A stretch of DNA of 64,000 nt from Paracoccus sediminilitoris (GTDB taxonomy: Bacteria > Pseudomonadota > Alphaproteobacteria > Rhodobacterales > Rhodobacteraceae): positions 372,001 through 436,000 of the forward strand of contig NZ_QJPK01000001.1 in NCBI RefSeq assembly GCF_003259195.1, in the 5' to 3' direction. The position numbers were made by a program, and so were the translations under genes. Of the stretch, positions 13,995 to 22,948 are shown piece after piece. Every line of letters begins with the position of its first letter. Position 1 is the first letter of the stretch. Below the pieces are notes generated by a model. The model had not been told where the DNA came from and searched no databases. It saw only the letters and a program-made list of their open reading frames with translations.

Positions 13995-14429
13995 ATGCAG
14001 GACCCCGCCCGCCACCGCGACGCCTATGCCGTCTTCCAGCCCATGCAGACCCGCTGGCGCGACAACGACCAGTTCGGCCACATGTATAATGCAACCTATC
14101 TGGAGTTGTTCGACGAGGCGATGAACATGTCGCTGATCGACCGGGGGTTCCTGGACCATGTATCCGGGGCGCCGATCATGGTGGTGGTCGAAAACGGCTG
14201 CCAGTTCCTGCGCGAGGTCGCCTATCCCGACCGCCTGACCATCGGCCTGCGCGTGGCCCATATCGGCCGCAGCTCGACCCGGTTCGAGATGGGGATGTTC
14301 CGCGCCGATGACGATGTCGAATCGGCGCGGTCGCATTTCGTCATGGTCACCGTCGACAGCGCGACCCGCCGCCCCGTCGCCATTCCTGACGATCAGCGCG
14401 CCGCGCTGGAGACCATGCGCAAGCCCTAG
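13995..14429 (+). CDS. YbgC/FcbC-type acyl-CoA thioesterase
   Basis: A 144-residue hotdog thioesterase of the 4-hydroxybenzoyl-CoA thioesterase type. The motif TRWRDNDQFGHMYNATYLEL (about residues 19-38) carries the family Asp in DxDxxGHxxN-like order, here D-N-D-Q-F-G-H-M-Y-N. The rest alternates beta strands typical of a hotdog fold (LTIGLRVAHIG, FEMGMFRADD). Its stop codon shares the tetranucleotide CTAG with the stop of the convergent acyl-CoA synthetase gene. The substrate is unknown. Confidence 0.82.
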   Translation: MQDPARHRDAYAVFQPMQTRWRDNDQFGHMYNATYLELFDEAMNMSLIDRGFLDHVSGAPIMVVVENGCQFLREVAYPDRLTIGLRVAHIGRSSTRFEMGMFRADDDVESARSHFVMVTVDSATRRPVAIPDDQRAALETMRKP

Positions 14430-16054
14430 CGCAGGTCCGGCAGGACGTGGTCCTTGAACCGTTCGCGCAGGGTCATCTTGCTGATCTTGCCGGTGGCGGT
14501 CAGGGGCATTTCCTCGACATAGACGACGTCGTCGGGGAATTGCCAACGCGCCAGATGCGTTTCCAGCGTGGTGCAGATCTCCTCCAGCGTGGGGCGTGCA
14601 TCACCCGCGCATTTCACCACCATCAACGGGCGTTCGTCCCATTTGGGATGCGGCATGGCGATCACCGCGCATTGCGCGACGCCCGGATGCGCCAGGGCCA
14701 GGTTCTCCACGTCGATCGAGCTGATCCATTCCCCGCCCGACTTGATCAGGTCCTTGGCCCGGTCGCGCAGGGTCAGCGTGCTGTCCGGGGCGATCGAGGC
14801 GATGTCGCCCGTCCCGAACCAGCCGTCCTTGTCGATGGCCTTGGCGCTGGCCTCGGGGTTCTTGTAATACCCGGCGGCGACCGTGCTGCCGCGCACATAC
14901 AGTTCGCCCATTGCCTTGCCGTCATGGGGCTGGTGGGTGCCGTCATCGCCGATGATCTTCATCTCGACCCCGAAGACGCGCCGCCCTTGGGTCTGTTTCA
15001 GGTCCATGCGGCGATCGAAGGGCAGGTCGCGCTTGTCGGCGCTCAGCGATCCCTGGCTGCCCAGGGGCGAGGTTTCGGTCATCCCCCAGGCGTGGTTCAC
15101 GTCGATGCCCAGCTTTTCGAAGCCTTCGGTCAGGCTGCGTGGCATGGCGCTGCCGCCGACGACGATATGGCGCAGCGCGTCGGGCTTGGCGCCGCGCGCC
15201 TTCATCTCGGCGTAAAGCCCCTGCCAGATCGTGGGCACGCCCCAGGCGCTCTGGACGCGCTCGGACTGGCACAGGTCCCACAGGCTGGCCCCGTCCAGAT
15301 GCGGCCCCGGCATGACCAAGCTGGCCCCGATCAGCGGCGCGGTGAAGGGCAAGCCCCAGGCATTGACGTGAAATAGCGGCACGACGGGCAGGATGCGCGG
15401 CTGGATGCCCAGATCCGGTCCCAGCACGGCCGCCGTCGCCAGCGAGTGCAGCATGTTCGAACGGTGCGAATAGAGCGTCCCCTTGGGGTCGCCCGTCGTC
15501 CCCGAAGTATAGCACAGCCCCGAGGCCGTGGTTTCGGGGAATTCCGGCCATTCGCGATCCGTCGCCCGCCCCTCAAGCAGGTCTTCATAGCACAGGGCAT
15601 CAAGGCCGTTTTCGGGCATATGCGCGCGGTCGGTCATGATGACGAAGCGCATCGGCGGCAGCTGGTCCTTCAGCTTTTCCAACAGCGGCACGAAGGTCAG
15701 GTCGGTGAACAGCATGCCGTCGCCCGCGTGATGGGCGATGAAGCCCATCTGTTCGGGCGACAGGCGCGGGTTGATCGTGTGGCAGACAGCCCCGATGGCC
15801 GGCACGGCGTGATAGATTTCCAGATGGCGGTGCCCATTCCAGGCCAGCGTCGCGACCCGGTCGCCCATGCCGATGCTCAGATCCTGCAGGGCCAGCGACA
15901 ATTGCACAGCGCGGGCGCGGGTCTGGGCCCATCCCTGCCGGTGCAAATCGCCCTCGACCCTGCGCGAGACGATCTCGGAATTGGGGAAACTTTCTGCCGC
16001 GAAATCCAGCAGGCTGCTCTGCAGCAGCGGGCGGTTCATCATCAGGCCGTCCAT
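14426..16054 (-). CDS. Medium/long-chain acyl-CoA synthetase
   Basis: A 542-residue member of the ANL (AMP-binding) superfamily that activates a fatty acid with ATP and CoA. The P-loop-like motif CYTSGTTGDPKGT lies at about residues 179-191, NHAWGMTETSPLG near 330 is the A5 motif, and WFGTGDIASI followed by DRAKDLIKSGGEWIS is the hinge region. KISKM near the C-terminus supplies the adenylation Lys. Start choice: the ATG at 16054 follows AAGGAGGAG at ideal spacing, although the frame is open to 16132. It may be co-transcribed with the upstream thioesterase gene on the same strand. Confidence 0.9.
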   Translation of the reverse strand: MDGLMMNRPLLQSSLLDFAAESFPNSEIVSRRVEGDLHRQGWAQTRARAVQLSLALQDLSIGMGDRVATLAWNGHRHLEIYHAVPAIGAVCHTINPRLSPEQMGFIAHHAGDGMLFTDLTFVPLLEKLKDQLPPMRFVIMTDRAHMPENGLDALCYEDLLEGRATDREWPEFPETTASGLCYTSGTTGDPKGTLYSHRSNMLHSLATAAVLGPDLGIQPRILPVVPLFHVNAWGLPFTAPLIGASLVMPGPHLDGASLWDLCQSERVQSAWGVPTIWQGLYAEMKARGAKPDALRHIVVGGSAMPRSLTEGFEKLGIDVNHAWGMTETSPLGSQGSLSADKRDLPFDRRMDLKQTQGRRVFGVEMKIIGDDGTHQPHDGKAMGELYVRGSTVAAGYYKNPEASAKAIDKDGWFGTGDIASIAPDSTLTLRDRAKDLIKSGGEWISSIDVENLALAHPGVAQCAVIAMPHPKWDERPLMVVKCAGDARPTLEEICTTLETHLARWQFPDDVVYVEEMPLTATGKISKMTLRERFKDHVLPDLR

Positions 16055-16159
16055 GGGCGTCTCCTCCTTAGTCCTCGGGACGCATGATGGCTGGAATGAC
16101 GCGCGGTGCAACCCGCCATAGCGGGCTGCCACCGTGAATGCCGCAGGGTCAGGCGGCCA

Positions 16160-16543
16160 TCAGGCGGCGCTGATATGGGTCGAGGTCAGGTCCAGAAGCA
16201 CGCGGTCGTCCTGATCGCGCACCTCGGTGCGCACGGTCGACAGGCGCCGCCCGCGCTTGACCCAACGCGCGGTGGCCGTCAGCACACCGTCGCGCCGATT
16301 GGCCAGCAAGTGACCGTTCAGCGTCACAGCGACGGGAAAGCTGTCCATCCCCTCGCGGACCTGTTCGCCGCCCAAGACAAGGTTCGTGGCGACGACGTCG
16401 GCAAACCAGATTAGGGCGCCTGCATGGATGGTGCCAAAGGGGTTCAGGATGCCCGCCTGAACCTGCATCTCGCCTTCGGCCTCGGTGTCGCTGACACCCA
16501 GAATGTCGAATTGGATCTGTCCTGATAGGCTGCGTTCCGCCAT
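16160..16543 (-). CDS. PaaI-family thioesterase
   Basis: A 127-residue hotdog protein. NPFGTIHAGALIWFADVVA (about residues 34-52) is the family core: the N-P-x-G-x-I-H-A-G loop followed by the central helix. The following strands VAVTLNGHLLANRRDGVLTA and LSTVRTEVRDQDDRV are also typical. The ATG at 16543 has AAGGAGAG upstream. It is one of three hotdog thioesterases in the first 17 kb, and it precedes the acyl-CoA synthetase on the same strand with 105 bases between. A combined role in acyl-CoA turnover is plausible but not shown. Confidence 0.82.
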   Translation of the reverse strand: MAERSLSGQIQFDILGVSDTEAEGEMQVQAGILNPFGTIHAGALIWFADVVATNLVLGGEQVREGMDSFPVAVTLNGHLLANRRDGVLTATARWVKRGRRLSTVRTEVRDQDDRVLLDLTSTHISAA

Positions 16544-16632
16544 CTCGGCTCTCCTTCTTGCGGGGTTGGGGCCTTCTGCGTTGAAACAACGCGCTGCACC
16601 GGGGGGGCGGTTCGCCCGGTTCGCGCTAAATT

Positions 16633-16655
16633 GCGCGGACCGGTGCGGTCCGCGC
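16633..16655 (-). terminator. Hairpin after the beta-hydroxyacid dehydrogenase
   Basis: A perfect 9-bp stem (GCGCGGACC/GGTCCGCGC) with a 5-nt loop just after the stop at 16664. On the minus strand it is followed by AATTTAG, a weak tail. Confidence 0.5.
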
Positions 16656-16663
16656 GGTCGGCG

Positions 16664-17527
16664 TCACCCCAGGCGCGCGATCAGCGCCGAGGTGTCCCAG
16701 CGGCCGCCGCCCATCTTCTGGACATCCTTGTAGAACTGATCGACCAGCGCCGTCACTGGCAGCGAGGCCCCGATCTGGTCCCCCGTCGCCAGGCAGATGC
16801 CCAGATCCTTGCGCATCCAGTCGACGGCGAAACCGTGGTCGAACTCTCCCCGGTCCATGGTCTTGTGGCGGTTGACCATCTGCCAGCTGCCTGCCGCGCC
16901 CTGGCTGATGACCTCGACCACCTGCGACACGTCCAGCCCAGCCTTCTGCGCGAAGGCCAGCGATTCAGACAGACCCTGCACCAGCCCGGCAATGGCGATC
17001 TGGTTGCACATCTTGGTCATCTGCCCCGCGCCCACATCGCCCATCAGACGGCAGATCTTGGCATAGGCGTCGATCACCGGCGCCGCGCGGTCGAAATCAT
17101 CCTGCGCGCCGCCGCACATGACCGACAGCTGGCCGTTCTCGGCCCCCGCCTGCCCGCCCGAAACCGGCGCGTCGATATAGCCGATCCCGGCCTTGGCGGC
17201 CTTTTCGGCCAGTTCGCGCGTCACCTGGGCCGAGACCGTGGTGTGATCGACAAAGACCGCGCCTTTCGACATGCCTGCAAAGGCGCCGTCCGGGCCAAGG
17301 CAGACCTGGCGCAGGTCGTCGTCATTGCCCACGCAAGCCATCACGAATTCGGCACCTTCTGCGGCCTGGCGGGGCGTGGGCTGATGCCGGCCCTCGTGAT
17401 CGCGGGCCCAACGCTCCGCCTTGTCGGCGGTACGGTTGTAAACCGTCACCTGACGCCCCGCACGGGCCAGGTGACCCGCCATCGGGTACCCCATCACGCC
17501 CAATCCCAGAAACGCCGTTCGTGCCAC
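16664..17527 (-). CDS. Beta-hydroxyacid dehydrogenase (3-hydroxyisobutyrate dehydrogenase-like)
   Basis: A 287-residue NAD(P)-dependent dehydrogenase of the 3-hydroxyisobutyrate/tartronate-semialdehyde family. The dinucleotide motif GLGVMG is at residues 8-13. The substrate segment DAPVSGGQAGAENG is at about 119-132, with SGG at 123-125, and the catalytic Lys is about residue 172 in MTKMCNQ. The GTG at 17527 follows a strong AGGAGGA site and the product then starts directly at the Rossmann strand; the frame extends upstream without one. Whether it acts on 3-hydroxyisobutyrate, tartronate semialdehyde or succinic semialdehyde cannot be told. Confidence 0.85.
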   Translation of the reverse strand: MARTAFLGLGVMGYPMAGHLARAGRQVTVYNRTADKAERWARDHEGRHQPTPRQAAEGAEFVMACVGNDDDLRQVCLGPDGAFAGMSKGAVFVDHTTVSAQVTRELAEKAAKAGIGYIDAPVSGGQAGAENGQLSVMCGGAQDDFDRAAPVIDAYAKICRLMGDVGAGQMTKMCNQIAIAGLVQGLSESLAFAQKAGLDVSQVVEVISQGAAGSWQMVNRHKTMDRGEFDHGFAVDWMRKDLGICLATGDQIGASLPVTALVDQFYKDVQKMGGGRWDTSALIARLG

Positions 17528-17665
17528 GCTGTCCTCCTGTCGCGGTGATGCAGATGGCCCCGGCGCGTTGAACTGGCCGCTGACCTGTCTTATGCAGCAC
17601 ACCATCACCCACGCGCGCCGGGGTCAACCCGCGCCGCGCCGCCCTGCCCAAGGAACCGCCCCCGC

Positions 17666-20068
17666 ATGCTGACCATGTTCCGCTGGCTTCTCAGGCTGAC
17701 TGTCGCGTTGATCGTATTGCTGGTCCTGACCGTCACCCTGATCTGGTATTTCGCCATCCGGTCGCTGCCCGATTACGACGCCTCTTACCGGGTCGAGGGG
17801 ATCACCGCCCCCGTCGAGATCGTCCGATCGACCGAGGACGTGCCCCATATCTTTGGCCAGAACGACCAGGACGTGTTCTTTGCCTTGGGGCTGGCCCATG
17901 CGCAGGATCGGCTGTTCCAGATGACGCTGCTGCGCCGCGCGGCCCAAGGCCGGCTGTCCGAGGTTCACGGCGCGCGCGCCTTGGGCGCGGACGACCTGGT
18001 GCGCCGGCTGGGGCTTTACCGCAACGCGCAGGCCTCATTTCAGTCGCAGGACGATGCCACCAAGGCCGCCCTGTCGGCCTATGCCGAAGGGGTGAACCAG
18101 TGGATCCGCATCGTCAATGACGGCGCGATGGGGCGTGGCGCACCGGAATTCTTCCTGTTTCCCGACACCATCTCCTATTGGCAACCCGCCGATTCGCTGG
18201 CCATCCTGAAGCTGATCGCCGCCAGCAGCAGCGATGCCGCCCAGTCCGAGATCCTGCGCGCCCGCCTGTCCCTGGCCTGGCCCGAGCATGGCCCCGAGGT
18301 GGTTTCTGCCAACCCCCTGCCCTCCTATGCCTCGCTGTTTCCAAGCGCGCGACTTGGCACGCCCGAACGCCGTGGCCAGCAGGGCGACGATCATCCGCTT
18401 GGCTTTCTGCATCCGGGCATGGTGCTGGGCGGCAATGCCTTTGCCGCCGATCCCGACCGCACGGCGGCGGGGGGGACGCTGCTGGCGAACGACCTGCATG
18501 CGGGGCTGACGGCGCCTTCGCTCTATTACCTGGCGCGGGTACAGCTTTCCTCGGGGGACGTGATCGGCGCGACCATCCCCGGCATGCCGCTGGTGCTGTC
18601 GGGGCGGTCCGCCAAGCTGTCCTGGGCGGTAACCCCAATGGCGATCGACGATGCCGACATCGCCATCGAAGAGGTGCAGCCCGGCAATTCCGACCGCTAT
18701 CGCGGCCCGCAGGGCTGGACGGCGTTCCGTACCCGGACCGAGGTGATCCGCGTTCTGGACGGCCCCGCACGCACCATCACCCTGCGCGACACCCAGAACG
18801 GGCCTGTCGTTCCCCTACTGGCTGGCGGGCTGCGCGACGTGACGCCGTTGGGGCATGTGCCCTCGCTGCGCTGGACTGGCCTGTCGCGGCAGGACACCAC
18901 CATGTCGGCGCTGATGGGCATGATGCGGTCGCCGTCCTCCGCCGATGCCGCCCGTGCCTTGTCGGGCGTGGTCGCCCCCGCCATCAACGTCACGCTGGCC
19001 GATCAGAAACGCGTCTCGCACGTCATGGCGGGCGCCTTGCCGACCCGCAGCCCCGATCACCCGACGGGCGGCACCCTGCCCAGCCCCGGCTGGCTGCCCG
19101 AAACGGCTTGGCAGGGCGCGACATCGCTGGCCGGGACGGCACAGGAACCCGATACGGGCGTCTCTTTCAGCACCGAGGAAGCACCCGGCCACCAGGTCCG
19201 CCTGGCGCGTCTGGAACGTCTGCTGGATGACCGCGAGGTTCATTCCCGCGACAGCTTCATCGCCGCCCAGCTGGATATCGTCAGCCCCGCCGCGCGTCGG
19301 CTGCTGCCGCTGGTGGGGGCCGATCTGTGGTTCACGGGTGAACCCGCAGCGCCGGGCACGACGGACCGTCAGCGCCAGGACGCGCTGGCCTTGCTGGCCG
19401 AATGGGACGGCGCCATGAGCGAGCATCTGCCCGAGCCGGTGATCTATACCGCCTGGATTGCCGCCCTGCAGGACCGGCTGATCCGCGACCGGATCGGACC
19501 ACTGACCGACGACATCACCCGAATCCAGCCCGCCTTCATCGAGGCGGTCTATCGCAACCGCAACGGCGCCTCGCGCTGGTGCGACATCGCCCAAAGCGCC
19601 CCGGTCGAGGATTGTACCACCATCGCGCGCCAAGCGTTGGATCGCGCCATCCTGGACCTGACCGAGCATTTCGGGCCGGACGTGACAAGCTGGCGGTGGG
19701 GCGATCTGCATCAGGCGACGCATGTGCATCCGGGCCTGGGCGACCTGCCCGCGCTTGGCTGGATCATGAACATCCGCCAGACCATCTCGGGCGGGGATTT
19801 CACCATCGCGCAAAGCGGCCTTCTGGGCGACGGCAGCGATCCCTTCCGTGCCGAAGGCGGAGCGGGGTATCGCGGCGTCTATGACCTGGCCGATCCCGAC
19901 AGTTCGGTTTTCATCGTGTCGACGGGACAATCGGGTCACCCGTTGTCGCGCCATTACGACGACCTGTCGGGCCTGTGGCGGCGCGGCGAATATATCGGCA
20001 TGTCGCTGGACCCGCAGCTGGCCCGCGCCGCCGCCGCCGGTGTCACCCACCTGACACCCGAACCCTGA
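17666..20068 (+). CDS. Penicillin acylase-family protein with altered nucleophile site
   Basis: An 800-residue protein of the penicillin amidase/acylase (Ntn-hydrolase) family, which also includes acyl-homoserine-lactone acylases. An N-terminal membrane anchor or signal spans about residues 5-30 (FRWLLRLTVALIVLLVLTVT), followed by the alpha-subunit region with VPHIFGQNDQDVFFALGLAH. The segment equivalent to the mature beta-chain start reads VLGGNAFAADPDRTAAGG, then LLANDLHAGLTAPSLYYLAR. In active family members the residue before Asn is the Ser nucleophile (GSNxW). Here residue 256 is Gly, so normal autoprocessing is doubtful. The remaining fold is full length. Confidence 0.82.
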   Translation: MLTMFRWLLRLTVALIVLLVLTVTLIWYFAIRSLPDYDASYRVEGITAPVEIVRSTEDVPHIFGQNDQDVFFALGLAHAQDRLFQMTLLRRAAQGRLSEVHGARALGADDLVRRLGLYRNAQASFQSQDDATKAALSAYAEGVNQWIRIVNDGAMGRGAPEFFLFPDTISYWQPADSLAILKLIAASSSDAAQSEILRARLSLAWPEHGPEVVSANPLPSYASLFPSARLGTPERRGQQGDDHPLGFLHPGMVLGGNAFAADPDRTAAGGTLLANDLHAGLTAPSLYYLARVQLSSGDVIGATIPGMPLVLSGRSAKLSWAVTPMAIDDADIAIEEVQPGNSDRYRGPQGWTAFRTRTEVIRVLDGPARTITLRDTQNGPVVPLLAGGLRDVTPLGHVPSLRWTGLSRQDTTMSALMGMMRSPSSADAARALSGVVAPAINVTLADQKRVSHVMAGALPTRSPDHPTGGTLPSPGWLPETAWQGATSLAGTAQEPDTGVSFSTEEAPGHQVRLARLERLLDDREVHSRDSFIAAQLDIVSPAARRLLPLVGADLWFTGEPAAPGTTDRQRQDALALLAEWDGAMSEHLPEPVIYTAWIAALQDRLIRDRIGPLTDDITRIQPAFIEAVYRNRNGASRWCDIAQSAPVEDCTTIARQALDRAILDLTEHFGPDVTSWRWGDLHQATHVHPGLGDLPALGWIMNIRQTISGGDFTIAQSGLLGDGSDPFRAEGGAGYRGVYDLADPDSSVFIVSTGQSGHPLSRHYDDLSGLWRRGEYIGMSLDPQLARAAAAGVTHLTPEP

Positions 20069-20075
20069 CATGCGA

Positions 20076-20100
20076 AACGGGGGGCCAAAGGCCCCCCGTT
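20076..20100. terminator. Hairpin between the acylase-family gene and lpdA
   Basis: A perfect 11-bp stem (20076-20086 with 20090-20100) with an AAA loop, between two convergent genes. It reads AAC GGGGGGCC on one arm and ends in GTT; the T run is short on both strands. Confidence 0.7.
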
Positions 20101-20122
20101 CACGTCATCGATCCATAATGGA

Positions 20123-21514
20123 TCAGAAGTGGATGGCCCGCCCATAGGCGTCCAGCACGGATTCATGCATCATCTCGGACAGGGTCGGATGCGGGAAGAC
20201 GGTTTCCATCAAATCCTGTTCGGTCGTCTCCAGCTGACGACCGATGACATAACCCTGGATCAGTTCGGTCACCTCGGCACCAACCATATGCGCGCCCAGC
20301 AACTCGCCCGTCTTGGCGTCGAAGATGGTCTTGACCATGCCCTCGGGTTCGCCCAGCGCGATGGCCTTGCCGTTGCCGATAAAGGGGAAGCGGCCGACCT
20401 TGATGTCCAGCCCGGCTTCCTTGGCCTTCGCCTCGGTCAGGCCCACGGATGCGACCTGCGGCTGGCAATAGGTGCAGCCAGCGATGCTGCCCGGCTTGAT
20501 CGGGTGGGGATGCTTGCCCGCGACCAGTTCGGCCACCATGACACCTTCGTGGCTGGCCTTGTGGGCAAGCCAAGGCGCGCCTGCCAGATCGCCGATGGCG
20601 TAGACACCCTCGACCCCGGTGCGGCAATATTCGTCGGTGACGACATGGGTGCGGTCGACCTTGATGCCGGCCTCTTCCAGGCCCAAGCCTTCGGTGTTGC
20701 CGACGATGCCGACAGCCGAGATCACGGTGTCGAATTCCATCGTTTCGGTCTTGCCGCCCGTTTCAATATGGGCGGTGACGGTGTCGCCCTTGCGGTCCAG
20801 CTTCTTGACGCTGGCCTTTTCCATGATCGTCATGCCCTGCTTGACGAACTGTTTCTTGGCAAAGGCGCTGATCTCGGCATCCTCGACGGGCAGAACGCGG
20901 TCCATGACCTCGACGACAGTGGTGTCGGCGCCCAGCGTGTTGAAGAAGCTGGCGAATTCGATGCCGATGGCGCCCGAACCGATGACCAGCAGCTTTTTCG
21001 GCATATGCGGCGGGTTCAGCGCATGCTTGTAGTTCCAGACCAGCTTGCCATCGGGTTCCAGCCCCGGCAGTTCGCGGGCGCGCGCGCCGGTGGCCAGGAT
21101 GATCGACTTGGCGGTCAGTTCCTCGGTGCCCTTGTCTGTCTTGACGGTGACCTTGCCTTTGCCGGACAGGGTCGCATCGCCCATGATGGTCGTGACCTTG
21201 TTCTTCTTGAACAGGTGCCCGATGCCGCCCGACAGCTGCTTGGCGACGCCGCGCGACCGTTTCACGACGGCGGGCAGGTCATAGCCGATCTTGTCCGCGG
21301 ACAGACCGAAATCCTTGGCACGCTCCATCAGATGGAAGACCTCGGCGCTGCGCAGCATGGCCTTGGTGGGGATGCATCCCCAATTGAGGCAGATGCCGCC
21401 CAGATGCTCACGCTCGACGCAGGCCACCTTCAGCCCAAGCTGCGCGCCGCGGATCGCGGCGACATAACCGCCCGGTCCGGCGCCAATCACCACCATATCG
21501 AAATTCTGGGCCAT
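20123..21514 (-). CDS. lpdA: Dihydrolipoyl dehydrogenase
   Basis: A flavoprotein of about 463 residues that reoxidises dihydrolipoamide in 2-oxoacid dehydrogenase complexes or the glycine cleavage system. The FAD motif GAGPGG is at residues 11-16. The redox-active disulfide is Cys42-Cys47 in GGICLNWGCIPTK, and the second dinucleotide motif is GSGAIG. The His-Glu pair lies near 442-447 in HPTLSEMMHE. Two adjacent ATGs (21517, 21514) are possible; the second is better spaced from GGGGGA. No E1 or E2 gene is adjacent, so its partner complex is encoded elsewhere. Confidence 0.95.
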   Translation of the reverse strand: MAQNFDMVVIGAGPGGYVAAIRGAQLGLKVACVEREHLGGICLNWGCIPTKAMLRSAEVFHLMERAKDFGLSADKIGYDLPAVVKRSRGVAKQLSGGIGHLFKKNKVTTIMGDATLSGKGKVTVKTDKGTEELTAKSIILATGARARELPGLEPDGKLVWNYKHALNPPHMPKKLLVIGSGAIGIEFASFFNTLGADTTVVEVMDRVLPVEDAEISAFAKKQFVKQGMTIMEKASVKKLDRKGDTVTAHIETGGKTETMEFDTVISAVGIVGNTEGLGLEEAGIKVDRTHVVTDEYCRTGVEGVYAIGDLAGAPWLAHKASHEGVMVAELVAGKHPHPIKPGSIAGCTYCQPQVASVGLTEAKAKEAGLDIKVGRFPFIGNGKAIALGEPEGMVKTIFDAKTGELLGAHMVGAEVTELIQGYVIGRQLETTEQDLMETVFPHPTLSEMMHESVLDAYGRAIHF

Positions 21515-21581
21515 CATGTCCCCCGGCTGACTAAGAATAGTTCAGCGTTAAACCATTTGCCGCAAGGCGGCAAGCCGGGGG

Positions 21582-22865
21582 TCAGTCGCGCGGGTCGGCG
21601 GCCGGGGGCGGTGCATCCGGGGATGCATCGTTGTCGGATTGCGCCTCGTCCAGGACCGCCTCGACCGCGATGGTCGTGGCGGTGGTGCTGATAACGGCAT
21701 AGCTGCCCTGTTCCTCGGGGGTCAGCGCACGGCGCTGCGTCGAACGCCAACCTGCATAGACCGTCAGAGCCAACAACAGGACACCCATATAGACCCAGTA
21801 TCCGTCGGGCCCCATCATGCCCATCAGCCAACCGGTGATGATCGGCCCGCCCATCGACCCCAGCCCATAGATGAACAGCAGCCCCGCCGAGGCCGCCGCC
21901 ATGTCCGACTGGTCCAGATAATCGTTGGTGTAGGCCAGCAGCAGCGCATAGATCGGGTTTGCCATGCCGCCCATCACGGCACCGGCGACGATCAGGCCCC
22001 ATGTGCCGGGCTGCATCGCCACCACGACCAGCGACACGACACCTCCCGCCGCCGCCAGCATCAGCACCAGCCGCCGCCGGTCGTAGCGGTCGGAAATCCA
22101 GCCGATCGGGTATTGCAGCACCAGCCCGCCCGCATAGATCGCCGCCACAAAAATCGAGATCTGCGCCACCGACAGCCCGATCACCGCCCCCCAGACCGAG
22201 GACATGCCCGACAGCGACGCAAGCACCCCACCCATCAGGAAGATGCCCACGCAGCCCAAAGGCGATGCGCGGTAGAGGTCGCCAAAGGACATCCGCTTGA
22301 TCGTCTCGAACTGGGGTGCGGGCTGGGCGGACAGCAGGATCGGCGTGAAGGCCAGCGACACCAGCACCGACGGAATGATGAACAGCAGGTAACCCGCCGG
22401 ATCGCCCACGTTCAGCAGCGCCTGCGCCACCACGATGCCCAGCAGCTGCACGATCATATAGAGCGACAGCGCCTGGCCGCGATTTTCGTTGGTGGACCCC
22501 GCGTTCAGCCAGCTTTCCGCCGAGACATAGACCCCGCAGAAGCAGTAACCCAACAGGAAGCGCAGCACCGTCCAGCTGATCCAGTGCGGCTCGACCGCGT
22601 AAAGGACCAGTGCCGCCGAAATCAGCGACCCCAGCGCCGCGAAGACCCGCACATGGCCCACATTCTTGATCAGCGCCGGCACCGTCAGGCTGCCCAGCAG
22701 GAAACCGCCGTAATAGCCGGCCATGACGATGGACATCTGGAAGGTCGGAATGCCCTCGATGCCGCCGCGGATGCCCAGCAACGTGCCCTGCATGCCGTTG
22801 CCGACCATCAGCAACAGGATGCCCAGAAGCAGGGGCCAGGTAGTGCGCAACACCGAAATCATCAC
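21582..22865 (-). CDS. MFS transporter (YcaD-like)
   Basis: A 427-residue integral membrane protein with about 12 hydrophobic segments, from LLLGILLLMVGNGMQGTLLG near the N-terminus to YWVYMGVLLLALTVYAGW. The loop after the second segment is of MFS type (FLLGSLTVPALIKNVGHVRV), and GWISDRYDRRRLVL is the equivalent loop in the second half. A hydrophilic tail of about 50 residues, rich in Asp, Ala and Pro, ends in AADPRD. The overall pattern recalls the YcaD group. The substrate is unknown. It lies between lpdA and queA on the same strand with no obvious pathway link. Confidence 0.8.
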   Translation of the reverse strand: MMISVLRTTWPLLLGILLLMVGNGMQGTLLGIRGGIEGIPTFQMSIVMAGYYGGFLLGSLTVPALIKNVGHVRVFAALGSLISAALVLYAVEPHWISWTVLRFLLGYCFCGVYVSAESWLNAGSTNENRGQALSLYMIVQLLGIVVAQALLNVGDPAGYLLFIIPSVLVSLAFTPILLSAQPAPQFETIKRMSFGDLYRASPLGCVGIFLMGGVLASLSGMSSVWGAVIGLSVAQISIFVAAIYAGGLVLQYPIGWISDRYDRRRLVLMLAAAGGVVSLVVVAMQPGTWGLIVAGAVMGGMANPIYALLLAYTNDYLDQSDMAAASAGLLFIYGLGSMGGPIITGWLMGMMGPDGYWVYMGVLLLALTVYAGWRSTQRRALTPEEQGSYAVISTTATTIAVEAVLDEAQSDNDASPDAPPPAADPRD

Positions 22866-22948
22866 GGGTCTCGTTCGTCAGGGGTGGGACAGGTCCGAAG
22901 ACGCTGCCCTATTGTGCAAAGGCCCATGATGCCAGCAGGAAAGCGACC

